Positions 1-12,096 of a DNA stretch of 64,000 nucleotides are shown here, piece after piece. The notes beneath the pieces are model-generated. The model did no database searches. It had not been told where the DNA came from and saw only the letters and a list, made by a program, of their open reading frames with translations. Source of the stretch: Symsagittifera roscoffensis. Taxonomy: Eukaryota > Xenacoelomorpha > Acoela > Convolutidae. A program made the position numbers and the translations under genes. The stretch spans positions 51,144,233-51,208,232 of the forward strand of contig NC_087067.1 in assembly GCF_963678635.1 (NCBI RefSeq). Reading direction: 5' to 3'. Position 1 is the stretch's first letter. Each line of letters opens with the position of its first letter.

Positions 1-3000
1 AAATTAATTTCATAAGCCGCTATAATGTTTCACACTGAATAAATCAATTATTTGCTGAGATTATTTCTTATCGCATGCGCAACTAATTTTTCACGCATCT
101 AGAAAACCTTATTCCAGAATGGAGAACCTGAAGTTTTCTGAACCCAACTGAACTATTGCAATCTTTAAACGGAGTGCTGTTTAAATGTTTTTGAAATGTT
201 TAAATGTGAACTAATGAATTTACAAAAGCTTACACCTAAAACAAAAAAAATATATATATTTTCAAGGAAGAGATAATTTTTTTAAATAAAATTAGCCAAA
301 CAGAGGAAAAATAACTGGCAGACTGGCAGATGTAGCCGTACATTTTGTTTTTTCTTTCAAAATTCGAGTGCTCTCCATTTTTGCACTACTTATGACTAGC
401 AATGTCATCCAATCACGCTTTTCTTGCCAACTAGTTAAAAACGTCTAAAACAAAATATGTTATTGCAAATAGCAAAACAAAATTTTACACTCTGTAGATT
501 ACTAGCGTGCTGATTTTTGGTCACATAATGATAGCTACTTAAATGAAAAAGAAAATAAAGAGAAAACTTGATTAATAAGACGATTCAAAAGTATAAATTG
601 AAGGCCAACTAAAGTCAGACCAACAAAATTGAATGTTAGGCTGAGTTTGTGTTTTTTATCAATCCTCAAAAAATTAAGCAACTTTGAAAAAAAATGAATT
701 CTTCCTTTAGAAAAAAAACATAGAATTTGAATTATGATTTTATTTATATATAGTTCAGTCCAAAAGACAGCTGGAAAAATAACGAAGCAAAACTATCCAT
801 CTGCTAGTTAAGCAGAATCCAATTTTCTGAACCACAATTTAAGGTGACATCATCAGTAAGGAATTCTAATGTAGATTGAAAAAAGCTTACGTGAAAGATA
901 CTGTTTTATTCAAATTAAAATTGAAAATCAAATTTATTATACCATACCAATAATATGTGCTTTTCACATCTCACGACGTTTTCTTTTACAATTTTATCAA
1001 AAAGGACAATTAGCTTTTATCAAAATAATAAACTTATGTGCAGAATTGGAAAAAAAAGGATAAACTAAAGAGTTATATGGCAACTTTCATGTGAGCGAAT
1101 TTGCAAACAAATTTTCCAGCTGAAAAAGAAAAGCTTTTTAGATAAATTTGAAACAATTTTTTTGCAAAACGGTGTTATGAACTTTTGAAAAAGAAACAAG
1201 TACACATTATAGAAAAACAGTATAGAAAATTACTTTTTTCGCACTTGGATACTACCAGGAAACTCTTGTACACTGATCGTTCTTGTGCAAACGTACGCTA
1301 ATCACTAATCGCACTCATACAATTAGTGAGATAAAAAGATAACTTGTTTTCTACATGGTATAATTTTTTGATCTGCAAGTAGTATTCTTGATTTGTGTTT
1401 GATGGTCTTGGCAAAATTTTTTTTCTGAATTTAAAATCGAATGTACATCATCTTTCAGATAGATTTTTTCAAATCAGTTCGAATTCTTTTTTTAGCTGAT
1501 GAGCTGAGGTACTAAAACGTTGATGCTGTGTAGCTAGCAGATCCATATTTTTGTTTTGATAATTTTTTCCTGCAGTCACATCAATTGAGGTATGTATGAA
1601 AAACGCAGGGATGGCGAAAACTCGTCGCAAGCGTCAATTCGTTTCCAGCGACCATTCGTAGCATTTGTAAAAAGCTACTACTCGTAGCATTTGAAAAAAG
1701 TGATTAGATGAAAGGGTTAAATTGAAATACAAAGAAACTATGCATCAAAATTGAGCGAGAGGCCCTCGAGTTGCTTTAGAGTCTTATTGTTTTTTTAATG
1801 TTACGGGAGTTCAATTCTTCCGACTTGGCTTTTTGTTGTTTTTTGTCACCTTGGCGGCACTTTATCCGGCAATTATTTTAATCAATTTGTTCTCGACAGA
1901 CTTTGTAGTTTTGTAGAAAACTTCTCATTAAAGAAGAAGAAAGAAAACTAATTAAACTGTTTGATTGCTAACCCCATCTTGAATTGTATCAAATTGATAA
2001 AATAACGCTGCACATGCTTTAAATGTCCAATCTGCATGCCAGACTGTGTTGCTTTCCAAAGAAGTTTTTAAGTTCTCGTCGCTTGCAAAATTTAAACCTG
2101 GTTTTTGTCATCTGACCCCGAGTCAAAAAGGAAGATATTATCTCCCCTCACGGACTTGCTTAGCTCCAAAGGCACGACAATGTCCTGAATTGATTCTGGG
2201 CGGAATCAGAATTGCTCGTTGTCGCTGAACAATTCTCGCGAGTGACTTGTACTTAGGCGAGCTAGCAACTGTTTCGAGGCTAACATCCCCATCGGTTTCA
2301 ATGTAAATTATCCTGCGAGGCTTCATTTTTTTCTGTTTAATGGCACGTTTATTTCTAGTTTTACTATTATAGTTTTGTATTAGGCCAAAAAACTGTTTGA
2401 TTCCTCGTAAATTCTTCCAGTCTTTATAAAATTAGCCTGTTCGAGGGTTATGTTTTTTCCCTTGTGAGTTGCCAGTTTCTCCCACAGAAACGCACGCCTT
2501 GCAGTCATGTTAGTTAACAGTTCTAAAACAATTTATAAAATGATTTTTTTTTCATTTTGAAAGTTTAATTTCGCGCTCATGTCAAAGTTTTGTTCAAGTC
2601 AATTTTTGACTTCCTCCTTGCATGTAATATTTTAGTGGTCATGTTCTCCAGATATGCTGACATTTTATCTGCGATGGTGGCTCAAGCTTTACGCAGTCTC
2701 TTCATGCATCACCAACTGGGTTTATCAGCTGCATTGTTGTGGCGATTTTGGTTGAAAGTTTCTCCATTGTGGACAAGTTGCTGTTTTGCTAGCTGACACA
2801 TAGTAAAAATTAAAGGCATAATGGTATCAGTAAGTATAATGATTTGCAAGATACAATTGAAACAAATAAATCGAAACGAGGGTGTTTCAGATGCTACTAA
2901 CGTGCAATTACTCTTATCTTTGCTGTTAATTCATTTCAATTTGGTGTTTACTTCAAAACTGATGCTAAATTGAAAATTTAAATCGCTCGCTAAAATTTAA

Positions 3001-4067
3001 TCCCCTCACAACCATCACAAAACCCTTTGCTCAATTCGAATCTTTTTTTAAAACCCCCAATTAGCAAGTAACCGTGCTGCTAACTGTCGCTTGCTACGAA
3101 TTGACGCTTGGTGAGAATTGGCGCTTTTTAAAATAGCTGCAATTCGTCGCTTGAGACGAATTGTCGCCTCCCGACAAACGCATAGTAGTTAAAAATTATT
3201 TTTGATCCTTGATTGTTTATAGATGTTTTTTGTTCTGCACTCTTCTGAATTTTGTTAATTAACTTCTTTCTGAATAGTCAGGTTTTCTTTTCATTTGTTT
3301 TGGCTGAGTAGACCTTTTTATATGGTCAAAGATTATATGAATTATAACTCTTTTTGTTCATTGAGAGCAGACGGAAGGTCACGTGAAATTGCATTAGTGC
3401 ATAGTGCTTCAGGCGTGAACAAACTAACTGGTAGAAGCTGCGAGAAAGGATAACGTCTTTAGGTATAAAAACAATAGAGAATCATGGTAGCACTTATGCT
3501 TTGAAGGAAAAAAATAGATCAGGTTGAGGTGTAATAAACATCATTTTTAGCAGAAACTATTTTCCCTTCTAATCAGAGTTGACTTTAGAGTATAGCGACA
3601 ACTTTTCTGCCGTGCCAATTTAGGCATGGAGTTCATTTTAGGAATTTTTAAGAAAAAATTTTTGAGCGTGTTTCTGTATTCTAAGCATATCACATTTTAT
3701 TCGTACCAAAGTTCATTCCGAACTGTCATTATTCATTTTCAGCAGCCAATTGGTTATAACTTATAATATAATGAGTTTTGAGACAACCAAATGATTAATT
3801 TTTTCTTGAAGTGCTTCCATTAAACTGTATATAACCGTTCAAATCTTTGGCGAGAAAATCAATTGTCTAAGTTTTTCTATTTTTAAACAGAGAGAAAGAT
3901 CTAAAAACAAAAGCTCCCATTTAGAAAGTTGCATCAATCCTTGCTTTGGCCTAATTCCAGCAACTTTTCCTTATTTAACAGGTAAAAAATTGGTGTTCTG
4001 ATTTTTCCTACAACTATTCCCCGTACAATTGGAACAGCTAGTCAGAACACAATTGGGATAAAGTAGC
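1..4067. other. AT-rich region without a supported gene
   Basis: No convincing coding sequence is visible; the ORFs here are short and lack domain signatures. Two short segments in opposite orientation share a GAATTGACGCTTG-type motif (about 1,615-1,690 and 3,085-3,180) and could be the ends of an old inverted-repeat element. Otherwise the stretch looks like intergenic or intronic DNA. Confidence 0.5.
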
Positions 4068-4271
4068 GGCTCTTTTCCAATTCCCGCCTTTGATTTGTTC
4101 TGAAATTCAAAATTTAAAGGCTTTTCAAAATTACTTTCCATGTTATAAACTGCATCAAAACGTGTCAGCGTGAACAGGTGGAAAACTTCTACAACATTCA
4201 AAATGCCGTGTGAACAATTTGTGAACAGATTAATTTTGTAATTTTACGAGGGTGGGAAACTGTAAAAGATC
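4068..4271. mobile_element. Short inverted-repeat element (MITE-like), copy 1
   Basis: The left end reads GGCTCTTTTCCAATTCCCGC; the right end (GGGTGGGAAACTGTAAAAGATC region) is its imperfect inverse. The interior contains a segment, AAAACGTGTCAGCGTGAACA, shared with copies at about 4,490 and 6,307. No transposase is encoded, so this is a non-autonomous element. Target duplications are not obvious. Confidence 0.6.
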
Positions 4272-4412
4272 AAACATAGCTTATCAGAACACCAATTCCA
4301 TTTCTCGTACACTCAGAGGGCACGTGCAAATCTATTAGCGCACGGGCTCTTACAAGCATCGCCGGAAATGGAGCCACTTAAATTTAAGCTTCTGAATTCC
4401 AGTTGGTTACAT

Positions 4413-4596
4413 GGGCTCTTTTCAAGTCCCCCTCCGTTTTTTGTCGTGTTATTGATGAGTAAATGATTTTGATTTTCTAAACTACAGTAAAACGTGTCAG
4501 CGTGAACAAGTGAACTAGTTTTTAAATTTTCTAAGAAAATGAGCCATTTTTTTTTCAATTTTAAACATACTGGTGAAGGAAACTGGAAAAGAGCCC
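4413..4596. mobile_element. Short inverted-repeat element (MITE-like), copy 2
   Basis: It begins GGGCTCTTTTCAAGTCCCCC and ends GGAAACTGGAAAAGAGCCC, a clear inverted pair. The interior carries the AAAACGTGTCAGCGTGAACA segment found in copy 1. Same family as the element at 4,068. Confidence 0.65.
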
Positions 4597-4819
4597 TTGC
4601 TTGTTATCAGATAAGCTATTATAAACTTGTTATCGACTGTTCCACAATTTGCAATTCAGAACCTTCGCGAAAACGAAAAGTTGTCTGGAATGTGAAATTA
4701 TTTTCTCGTGTTTAGAGGTGAGTGGAACGAATCGAAAAATAAAACAGCAATTAAAAGGTTGGCAATGTTGCTGATTTTTAAATAAATTGAATTTTTGCAC
4801 CTTCAATGGTGTATAATCT

Positions 4820-5021
4820 GGCTCTTTTCCACTCTTTCCTCCACGCCTTTTTTCTAATTTTATAGTTGTTATACGTGTTTTTACGGCTAAATGCGTGATG
4901 TGTGGGTGTAAAATATGAAGAACAAAACTGATCACAACTGTTAGTTTGTTCAGTATCCCAAGTTTCATTGCATTATGACAATGTTAAATTAAAAAGGCTG
5001 AGGGGATTGGAAAAAAAGGCC
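4820..5021. mobile_element. Short inverted-repeat element (MITE-like), copy 3
   Basis: Ends are GGCTCTTTTCCACTC and GGGGATTGGAAAAAAAGGCC. Read on the minus strand, its interior resembles the interiors of the copies at 8,438 and 40,842 (CATCACGCATTTAGCCGTAA-type segment). This suggests two internal subtypes sharing one terminal repeat. Confidence 0.55.
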
Positions 5022-6217
5022 TATATCCTGTACAATAAAAAATATAAGGAATGAATATCAACCAATTTGGATAGACTACAAAACTTTTAATGCTAACCAA
5101 TATATTCCAGACTTGGAACGTTTGAAGTTTTAATAGACCCACCGACTATATTTAAAAGTCGCATGAATTTACTATAATGTTTTCAATCAGAATTAATGTC
5201 CTGCTGTAAATCTGGCATGTATCAAAAGAATTAAGAAAAAAGGTAACACTAAAACCTGTATCTGCTTCCTTGAAAATCAAAGAATTTGTTTGTAATACCA
5301 AGACATTAGGGTGAGCGTCGCGAGGACGAATACCTTCGGCTGAAGCAGCTAGCTGGCACAGTTGCTAGCTGCTTTTGAACCTATTTTTTACTCGAACTCA
5401 TTTGATGTCAAGTTTGTCATAACGCTTGTGATTCTCCTGGAATTCAATTTATTTGCTTAAAAGCTGAATAATTAATTCGCTTTCTTCCAGGGCTGTTTTT
5501 TATCCATTTTCCCAATGTGAGATATATTAATTTCTTTCTGTTTTCCTTATTGATTGAATGCTGATTGATCTTAACAACCGTCTTATAACTTTCCTGCTAG
5601 CCCCAAGTTTTAATAGGTTTTTGAGTTTTCTTGTGTACGTGTTTTCAAAGCAGGCTGTTTTTTCTTCTCACTCTCCGCGCACCATTCATAAACATCAATT
5701 GTATGTTGTAACGAGGGGTTTTACACGTCAAAATATTACGTACAAACATTTTTGTCGCAACCTTTTTAGTCCGCATGCCAATTTTGGTATCACTCAGAGT
5801 GTAAGAACAGAAGAATTACTTTTAAAAAAGCATGTGAGGGGAGTAAGGAAGAAACAGAGCCGAAAAGAACATAAACTTGAAAAAAAGCTTTCATGCCGGG
5901 TTTTACATGTAGAAAAAACGACAAACCTGGCTTTTTTCCTTTCCTTTTTTCAGCTGCAAATACTTCATTGTTATATTTTATTCACATGGATGTGTTGAAC
6001 TAAAAATTGATGCGTGAAGTAGTAAAGCTATGGCCATCATTCAGTTTTTAAACCTAGCATTGTAAAATTACTTGTTTTACTCTAATTTTGATGCCTGTGT
6101 AATGTAGAGGAAAATACCTTAAAAATTTTCCATTTGCTTACATGGAAACGTTTAGGTGCAATTTATATCAGGAAAAATTTTCAAAAAAAACCTTATTTGA
6201 AACACGTTTTTTTTTTT
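5022..6217. other. Non-coding stretch with a short perfect hairpin
   Basis: No gene is supported. A 146-codon ORF at 5,558-5,998 has no recognisable motif and is treated as chance. At 5,343-5,374 an 11-bp perfect inverted repeat around AGCAGCTAGC encloses a 10-nt loop. Confidence 0.4.
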
Positions 6218-6433
6218 GCTCTTTTCCAGTCCCCCTCTCTGTGATTTTTTGAGAAATTCAATATTAAAAGTCTTTCGAAATGATTTCCCATGTTAAAAAC
6301 GGCATCAAAACGTGTCAGCGTGAACAGGTGCACAAATTTTAAAATACATCTAACATGCAAACTGCCGTGTGAACAATTTTTGAAAAGCTTTGTTTTGCAT
6401 TTTTACGAGGGGGTGGGAAACTGGAAAAGAGCC
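6218..6433. mobile_element. Short inverted-repeat element (MITE-like), copy 4
   Basis: Starts GCTCTTTTCCAGTCCCCCTC and ends GGTGGGAAACTGGAAAAGAG plus CC. The AAAACGTGTCAGCGTGAACA segment is present inside. This is the best-preserved terminal inverted repeat of the family in this window. Confidence 0.65.
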
Positions 6434-6471
6434 TTTTTTGCAAAAATTAAAATGGTCGACTGAAAATGGGC

Positions 6472-6682
6472 GGATCTTTTCCAGACCCCGTTTCGAATTA
6501 TGAAAGAGATATGAAAGCCTATTCAAAATGACTTTCAACATTCTAACTGCAGCAGTAAGACATGTGACCGTGAACAAGTGTGCAGACCTTTGGAAAAACT
6601 TTCGCAATCAAATTGCCACGAACAGTTTTTCAACAACGTTATTTTGTAATTTTACAGAGGGCGGGAAACTGAAACAAAATGC
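6472..6682. mobile_element. Short inverted-repeat element (MITE-like), copy 5, diverged
   Basis: Left end GGATCTTTTCCAGACCCCG and right end GAGGGCGGGAAACTGAAACA are degenerate versions of the family termini. The inside keeps a GACATGTGACCGTGAACAAG segment equivalent to the conserved core of copies 1, 2 and 4. It lies 38 bp from copy 4. Confidence 0.5.
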
Positions 6683-8437
6683 AAAGAATGTATATTTTGC
6701 CAGAATTAGTAGCAAGCAGTAAGGGTAAACAGATTTTCAGTTCTCGGGCTGGTTATCGGACCGGTTGTAACGCTGTGTCATAGACTACAAAGACTACAAA
6801 AAATCTTCAAAGAAATGACTTTGTTGTCAAAAAATTATCGATACAGAGGCTAGTGTAGAAAAACTTCCATTACTTTGTGAAAATAGGCATCCAGAAATTC
6901 CGAATAGAATATAGAAATGGTTTTTTTGAAAACAAAAGAACCAATTAGAAAGAAAAACATTAAAACCTGCATAAACAAAAGCTCCTTCCTTTTTTCAAAT
7001 CTCTCGTTTTCCTCAAGTAAAATCAGGTAATATAAGAAATCAAAAAATTGTCACAATAATTTGAATAATATATGATAAAAAAGTCCTCTCAAGTTTTTTT
7101 TGGAACTATTTTTGAAATTTTTAAAAATTGTCGCAGTCTCGAGGAGAAAAATAGGAGTTTCGTGCCAGCTTTTGAAGTTTTTGCTGTGCTCGTTCGAAAA
7201 AATTTGATTATAGTTTTCTTTTACAAAAAAAGCTCAATTTTTTCCTGTGAACTGCCGTTGGAAGCTTGGGTATTTATTCAATAAAAAGTGTTTATTCAAA
7301 AATTATTGTGTAAATTTATAAATTTATTGTTGTTTTTTTTTGTTGAAGTTTAGAAAACAACTGTTATCTATCATGCCTAATTTTTTTAATTGCTTGATTT
7401 TTTCATTTGTGTTATAACACCACAGATAAACAAAACGACAACAATTTGAGAAAAAAAAACCATCAAAACACCTTATTTTTTTAAAAATTTTTAATGGATG
7501 TAGTCGGAACATTGTGTGCTACTAGAATCAATAACAGCTAAGCAAAATATTAGTGAGCTGAACAGGTACGAAAAATTGGGCAAAAAATTTTCATTTTGTA
7601 ACTGGCAAATAATCTGTAACGTTGATTTAAAGCCTATTCAAGCTTCTCTAAATTCGACCCAATGTTACCCCAAGCCCGGTACATTTTTAGAAAAAAAAAC
7701 AATAAGTACCAAAAAACAGATATGTGTTCCTCAAAAAAGCTTAAAAATGAAATGTTGCGGCACAATTTGAGCTCAGTTTTTTCAAATTTGGAAAGAAAGC
7801 TGAAAAATTGCCAATTCAAATCTTTTGATTTCTAAAAAACATAATAATTTCATAGCAAAAGCTTAAAAAATGAAAACAAAAAAGGCAGGAAACAGGACAA
7901 AACCTTAAATCACACAAATTGTCTAAGATTTTGTTTTGCCTGAATGGTGGAATGAACCATGCTCAAAAAAATATGCTCTTCAGGAAGAACAAATCAATTG
8001 TTGTTTATAATCAGAAATATATATATTTTTTAAATTTTGAATTAAATTACTGTACAATACAAATTTTCAAAATTTTAAAAATTTTGAAGAGAAATCCAAC
8101 AACATGCACCGCACAAGATTTTTTTTACCCATTGTAGTCTCCCGTATCAAGTTATACGCGTTTCCATTAAGCAAAAAATGCAGATCCTCATAATACAAAA
8201 ACCCACAATGCTATTTTTCCAGGTTAGCAGATATTCGAAACATATTTATGATTCATACTTAACCTCGCAAAACCGCTCGTTACACCAAAACATTGATTCA
8301 TATCTGAGAAGGGGTAAAAGAGCTATGAGTATGCTGAGGTTGGTGGGATGGGGTTTGCAACGATAATAAAGAGTCCAAAACTAGTCTGAATGATTTTAGT
8401 TTTTCAGATTCAAATTTGAGGCTTCCTTGAGAGGATC
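6683..8437. other. AT-rich stretch, nothing recognised
   Basis: Only short ORFs with low-complexity Lys/Phe/Asn composition typical of AT-rich non-coding DNA. No repeats with clear ends and no splice-bounded, GC-elevated segment was seen. Confidence 0.4.
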
Positions 8438-8656
8438 GGCTCTTTTTCACTTTCCCTACATTTGAATTTGAGCATTGAAGAGCTTTTTTGACGTTGCCAT
8501 AGTGTAAAGAATTTTCGCACGACCAAGAAATTATTTATAGTAAAAAGAATCTCTCTTCATACTTTACATCGTAACGTCACGCAGTCAGCCATAATAACAC
8601 GTAAGTTAATTTTAAAAAAGGTAAATTTGAAATGCTGGGGAAAAAAGGAAAAAGCT
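8438..8656. mobile_element. Short inverted-repeat element (MITE-like), copy 6
   Basis: Ends GGCTCTTTTTCACTTTCCC and GGGGAAAAAAGGAAAAAGCT. The interior shares a CGTAACGTCACGCAGTCAGC-like segment with the copy at 40,842 and, inverted, with the copy at 4,820. Confidence 0.5.
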
Positions 8657-8745
8657 AGATGACCACCTGTCTCTTTTCCTTGTTGTACATACATTTTTTC
8701 TTAAAGTACAAACAGAAATTTCGCTACAAAAAAGGTCAAGTTTAC

Positions 8746-8958
8746 CTAGGCTGAAGCAGAATTTCGTCTTCTCTTCCGATTTGGTAACATTGTATCTCTT
8801 ATTCAAGATTTGTTCGTCTGAGGTCAGATTGCCCAGTTCAACTGCCTCGTAGTCGCCTAGAGTGTCATTGGCCAGGAGAGGAGTAGAATCAACCCCGCTG
8901 AGAAAGAGAGACAATGGCGTCCTCGTGCACCAAAAGTAAGGCAAGTTCACTCCTCCGA
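8746..8958 (-). CDS. Possible internal exon of an unknown gene
   Basis: A GC-elevated 213-bp segment lies inside a longer minus-strand open frame. On the minus strand it is preceded by a pyrimidine-rich tract ending ATTAATTTAG (acceptor) and followed by CAGCCTAG|GTAAAC (donor). The frame reads about 70 codons, beginning GGVNLPYFWCTRTPLSLFLS and ending near KTKFCFSL, with mixed composition unlike the Lys/Phe-rich chance ORFs around it. Entry phase would be 2 and exit phase 1. I do not recognise the family and found no partner exons, so it could be an isolated exon of a gene mostly outside the window, a decayed fragment, or chance. Confidence 0.3.
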
Positions 8959-10065
8959 CTAAATTAATAGATTGAATGAGTGAAAAAAAAACATTACTTT
9001 TAACATTTTTATCAAAAATACAAAACACTTGTGTGAGGGGCGGAAGGCCAGTTTTTAAGTACCTGGAGACGTCAAAGAATTCCGTAGAAGATCATGAGAA
9101 CTCTTTTTTTTTGCGGTGAAGCGCGTATAAAATTAACCCGAGCCAAAAGACTAAAATTTATAAGTGATAGTTATTAGTTGATTGATGAGGGTATTGTATA
9201 AAGATTATTGGCTTTTCAACTGTTTACACGCCATCAACGTCAAAAATGGTTTTGCGTGAACCATTGATTTACAAGGATGTCAATTTATACGAAATGTTTA
9301 AAATTCAAAAAAAAACCACGCACGCCTAGTTTCAAAACCATCTGACAATGTTAATTAACCCAAGCGTCATTTGGTGAAGATCACAGATAGGGGGTAAACG
9401 CTCAAACGAGTTTAAATGTAAAATCTTACCTATTAGTATAAGTAAGGCCAATTCTAAATGCTCAAGCCATAATTTAGACATTGTATATGCGCTTCAGGCT
9501 TGACTCTAGCGCTCTATAAGTTTTTTCTGAAGTGTTCACCAGATTGTCTATTTTTTTATAACTCTCTCTCTCTCTCTCAAATTATAGATTCGCTTGAAAT
9601 GAACTCGAAAAGTGTAACACTTAATGTAAGAAACACTTTCAAAGAACGGCGTTGTTTACTTTAATGGTCGCAAAAGTATCCACTCCTCTGACAGCTAGTA
9701 GTGAAGTGTCAGACAGAGGGACGGGGATTGTAGGAACAGGCAGACCACTCTAGCCTTCTAAAAGTTGCCCCTTTTAATGTTAATTTTCGATGTCCTTTTC
9801 CGACCGTCTAAATTTTCCTAAAGCGCTTTCAGGGAAGGCAATCATCAAAAAGAGGAGGCCAGTTCTTGGTCAAAACTTTACAGAAAGTGTCAAAAATTTG
9901 AACCATTTTTTCTCAAAAACTTCCCGCCAGATCAGAGTTTTTAGGGTTTTTGAAGGGTGTTTACAAATTTTTAAAAAACCCTCATTTTGATATGGGCTGG
10001 GAAAATCAATGGTTGACTCTTTTTTGAATTCCCTTCTTCTCTTGGTACTCGTTAAGAAGTATGGC
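8959..10065. other. Non-coding flank with a CT dinucleotide run
   Basis: No gene is supported. A (CT)n simple repeat occupies 9,562-9,578. The giant LTR element begins just after this stretch; its 4-bp target duplication CTAG lies at 10,066-10,069. Confidence 0.45.
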
Positions 10066-10069
10066 CTAG
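10066..10069. repeat. Target-site duplication, left copy (CTAG)
   Basis: CTAG directly abuts the outer end of the LTR at 10,070. The same four bases follow the other LTR at 28,989-28,992. A 4-bp duplication is usual for gypsy-type integrases. Confidence 0.85.
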
Positions 10070-10477
10070 TGAGTTAGGACCGAAGTGTAACTCATAGAGT
10101 AATTTCGGATAGGGTACACCGTCTGCTCGTCACGCTATCTTATTTTCGGCCGGATAGATTCGTGCAACTTCTTAGTCTAATACCGATCCTAATCTTACTC
10201 TTATACTATCTAGTCTCAGGTTGTTTAACTAGTCTCTGCTAGGCTCAATAGATCTAGGGTATACTGGTTTATTGCGGCTGCTGAAGTGCTCGGGAGAGTC
10301 CAACTAATTTCTAAGTTAAATTCAAATCTCTCTGGTGCTGAAATTACAAGTAACTTCAGCACTTACAAATAAGTGGGTTGTTAGTTAGATGGATCATGAT
10401 TGGTTAATATTAAATACTTTACATTGGTAAAACATTTAATTTATCCAATCATAAAATGTAGTTTAGATCAGGTTCCA
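10070..10477 (-). repeat. 3' LTR of the giant element
   Basis: 408 bp with TG/CA ends on either strand (plus-strand reading TGAGTTAGG...GGTTCCA), indistinguishable by eye from the 28,581 copy. On the sense (minus) strand an AATAAA polyadenylation signal lies at 10,268-10,273. Diverged relatives occur as solo LTRs at 29,339-31,028 (interrupted) and 60,581-60,943. Confidence 0.92.
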
Positions 10478-12096
10478 CCCATCCGGGTTTTACAGAGTTT
10501 TTTAGAATAGTTCTTCTGCAATTCGAAGGATGGATGATGGACGTTTGTTTTTGGCGAACATCATAATTTTCTTCCGTTTCCTCTTTTGTTAGGGAAGTTC
10601 CAGGAAGCTGGAGTTAGAGACATAAGACGTTGTGTCTTCTAGTGACAACGACTACGTCTTTGCAACAAACTCAAATCTGATTTCAGAATGGTTTGCTATG
10701 TCAGGTTTTTCTGTTCTGCGTGGAGAACTTCTTTTGTGTATGATCTAGTTTGGGAATGGCGTGGAGATTGTGCGTGGAGGGGATGCCTGGTTACTCGGAT
10801 CTGTACGTATACTTGAACATCGAGGTGGTCATTGGTCTAGTTCAATGAAGTCCTTTTCTGCGAGGTCAAGTCGTACTCTAAATCCTTTGAGTTGTGATTG
10901 TGAGCGGCATATCGATTGTAGTTGGTCATTCTCTCTCGAGTGTAGTGGGGTCGTCTTGTCTTTTGATGTTCGTCCTTGGTGTTGTATTCTGATCTATGTA
11001 TTGCATCATGTGATTTTACATTTTATAAAACTTTTATTAGTTTAATATTTTTTAATAATGATTTTAGTTAGTTGTTTTCACAAAAGCTTTTTGTTTTAGT
11101 TCGGTTATTTTGAAGAGTTACTCACACTTGAGTAGCTCTTATTAAAAATAGTGGTGTGGTCACAAAGCGTGGATGTAGCGCGGTGGGTTAGGCCGGCTAT
11201 AGAGCATGCTCAGGACGTCCTTCCTGGTGGGATAGGCCAGGAGTGGGAGTATGATTTCATGCGGTTTTTGTGAGGGGTCCTGTTATGTGACAACGTTTTA
11301 TGTTGAGTTTGTTGTGGTCTTACTTATGTTTTGTTGGTTGTGTCCTTTTTTCAAAAATCAAATTGTTTGTGGTATGGGTTTGTCTTTCGACTTTTTTGTG
11401 TTTTATTATTTCTTTCTTAGACTTTATAATAGTCTTCAAAAGAATAAATTATCCAGTTTTAAACTGGGTTAATCCGGTTTGGGTACCGTTGGTTTCTTTT
11501 TCTAAGTCATGCTGTTATTCTATGATTTGTGGTATTTAGTAAGCTGCGTTGGTTAGTTTTGTTTAGTATATGATTCCTTTCCAACCGGGTTAAAGGAAAG
11601 TTTGAAACATGTTATTATATGTTAGAGTTGTTGAGTGTGAAAACTTGAAACTGAAATTCATTATTTTAAACAATTCTTCGTGGGCGAGCTGTGCGAGTGT
11701 GGATAGAATTTCTGTGCGAATGAATGAAAATATCAAAAGGTTAGTACTGCATTTGCATTTATTTAATGTACTACATAGAATTTAGAAATTTACTGCTAGT
11801 CATGGGGGAATATTAAGATACAAATTTTCATCATAATTAGATTTACTGCTTGTGGGGGAAAATTTTAGAAATGAATTTACTGCATTGGTATTAAATTTAT
11901 AAATTTATAAGTGTAAGAGATTAATAGAATTTTTGAAATCTGTTTGATGAAATTTGCGATTTTTATTTGTCTTTTGTGGTTTTTGTAGGTGATCGTCGGA
12001 TGAAGGCTAAAAATCTAAAGAAAACATGAATAAAGTATGGTGAGTTTTTTAATATTTTAATTAGTTAGTAATATTCATTTAATTCATACTTACCTG
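10478..12096 (-). other. 3' non-coding region of the giant element
   Basis: About 1.6 kb between the last ORF and the 3' LTR without a supported gene. Immediately inside the LTR the sense strand reads CCCGGATGGG, a short purine-rich run and the only polypurine-tract candidate. At about 11,785-11,890 three imperfect repeats of a TTTACTGC...TGGGGGAA motif occur. The plus-strand ORFs here are shadows of the region's strong strand asymmetry. Confidence 0.5.

Noticed and set aside
2138-2326. 62-codon minus-strand ORF (MKPRRIIYIETDGDVS...)
   Set aside because: Composition looks coding-like, but no donor, partner exon or family was found; too short to support.
5558-5998. 146-codon plus-strand ORF
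   Set aside because: No domain, repeat or splice support; the Lys/Phe/Leu composition is expected from AT-rich DNA.
11161-11250. GC-richer patch in the giant element's 3' region, as a possible tRNA-like structure
   Set aside because: I could not fold a cloverleaf with conserved T- and D-loop bases.
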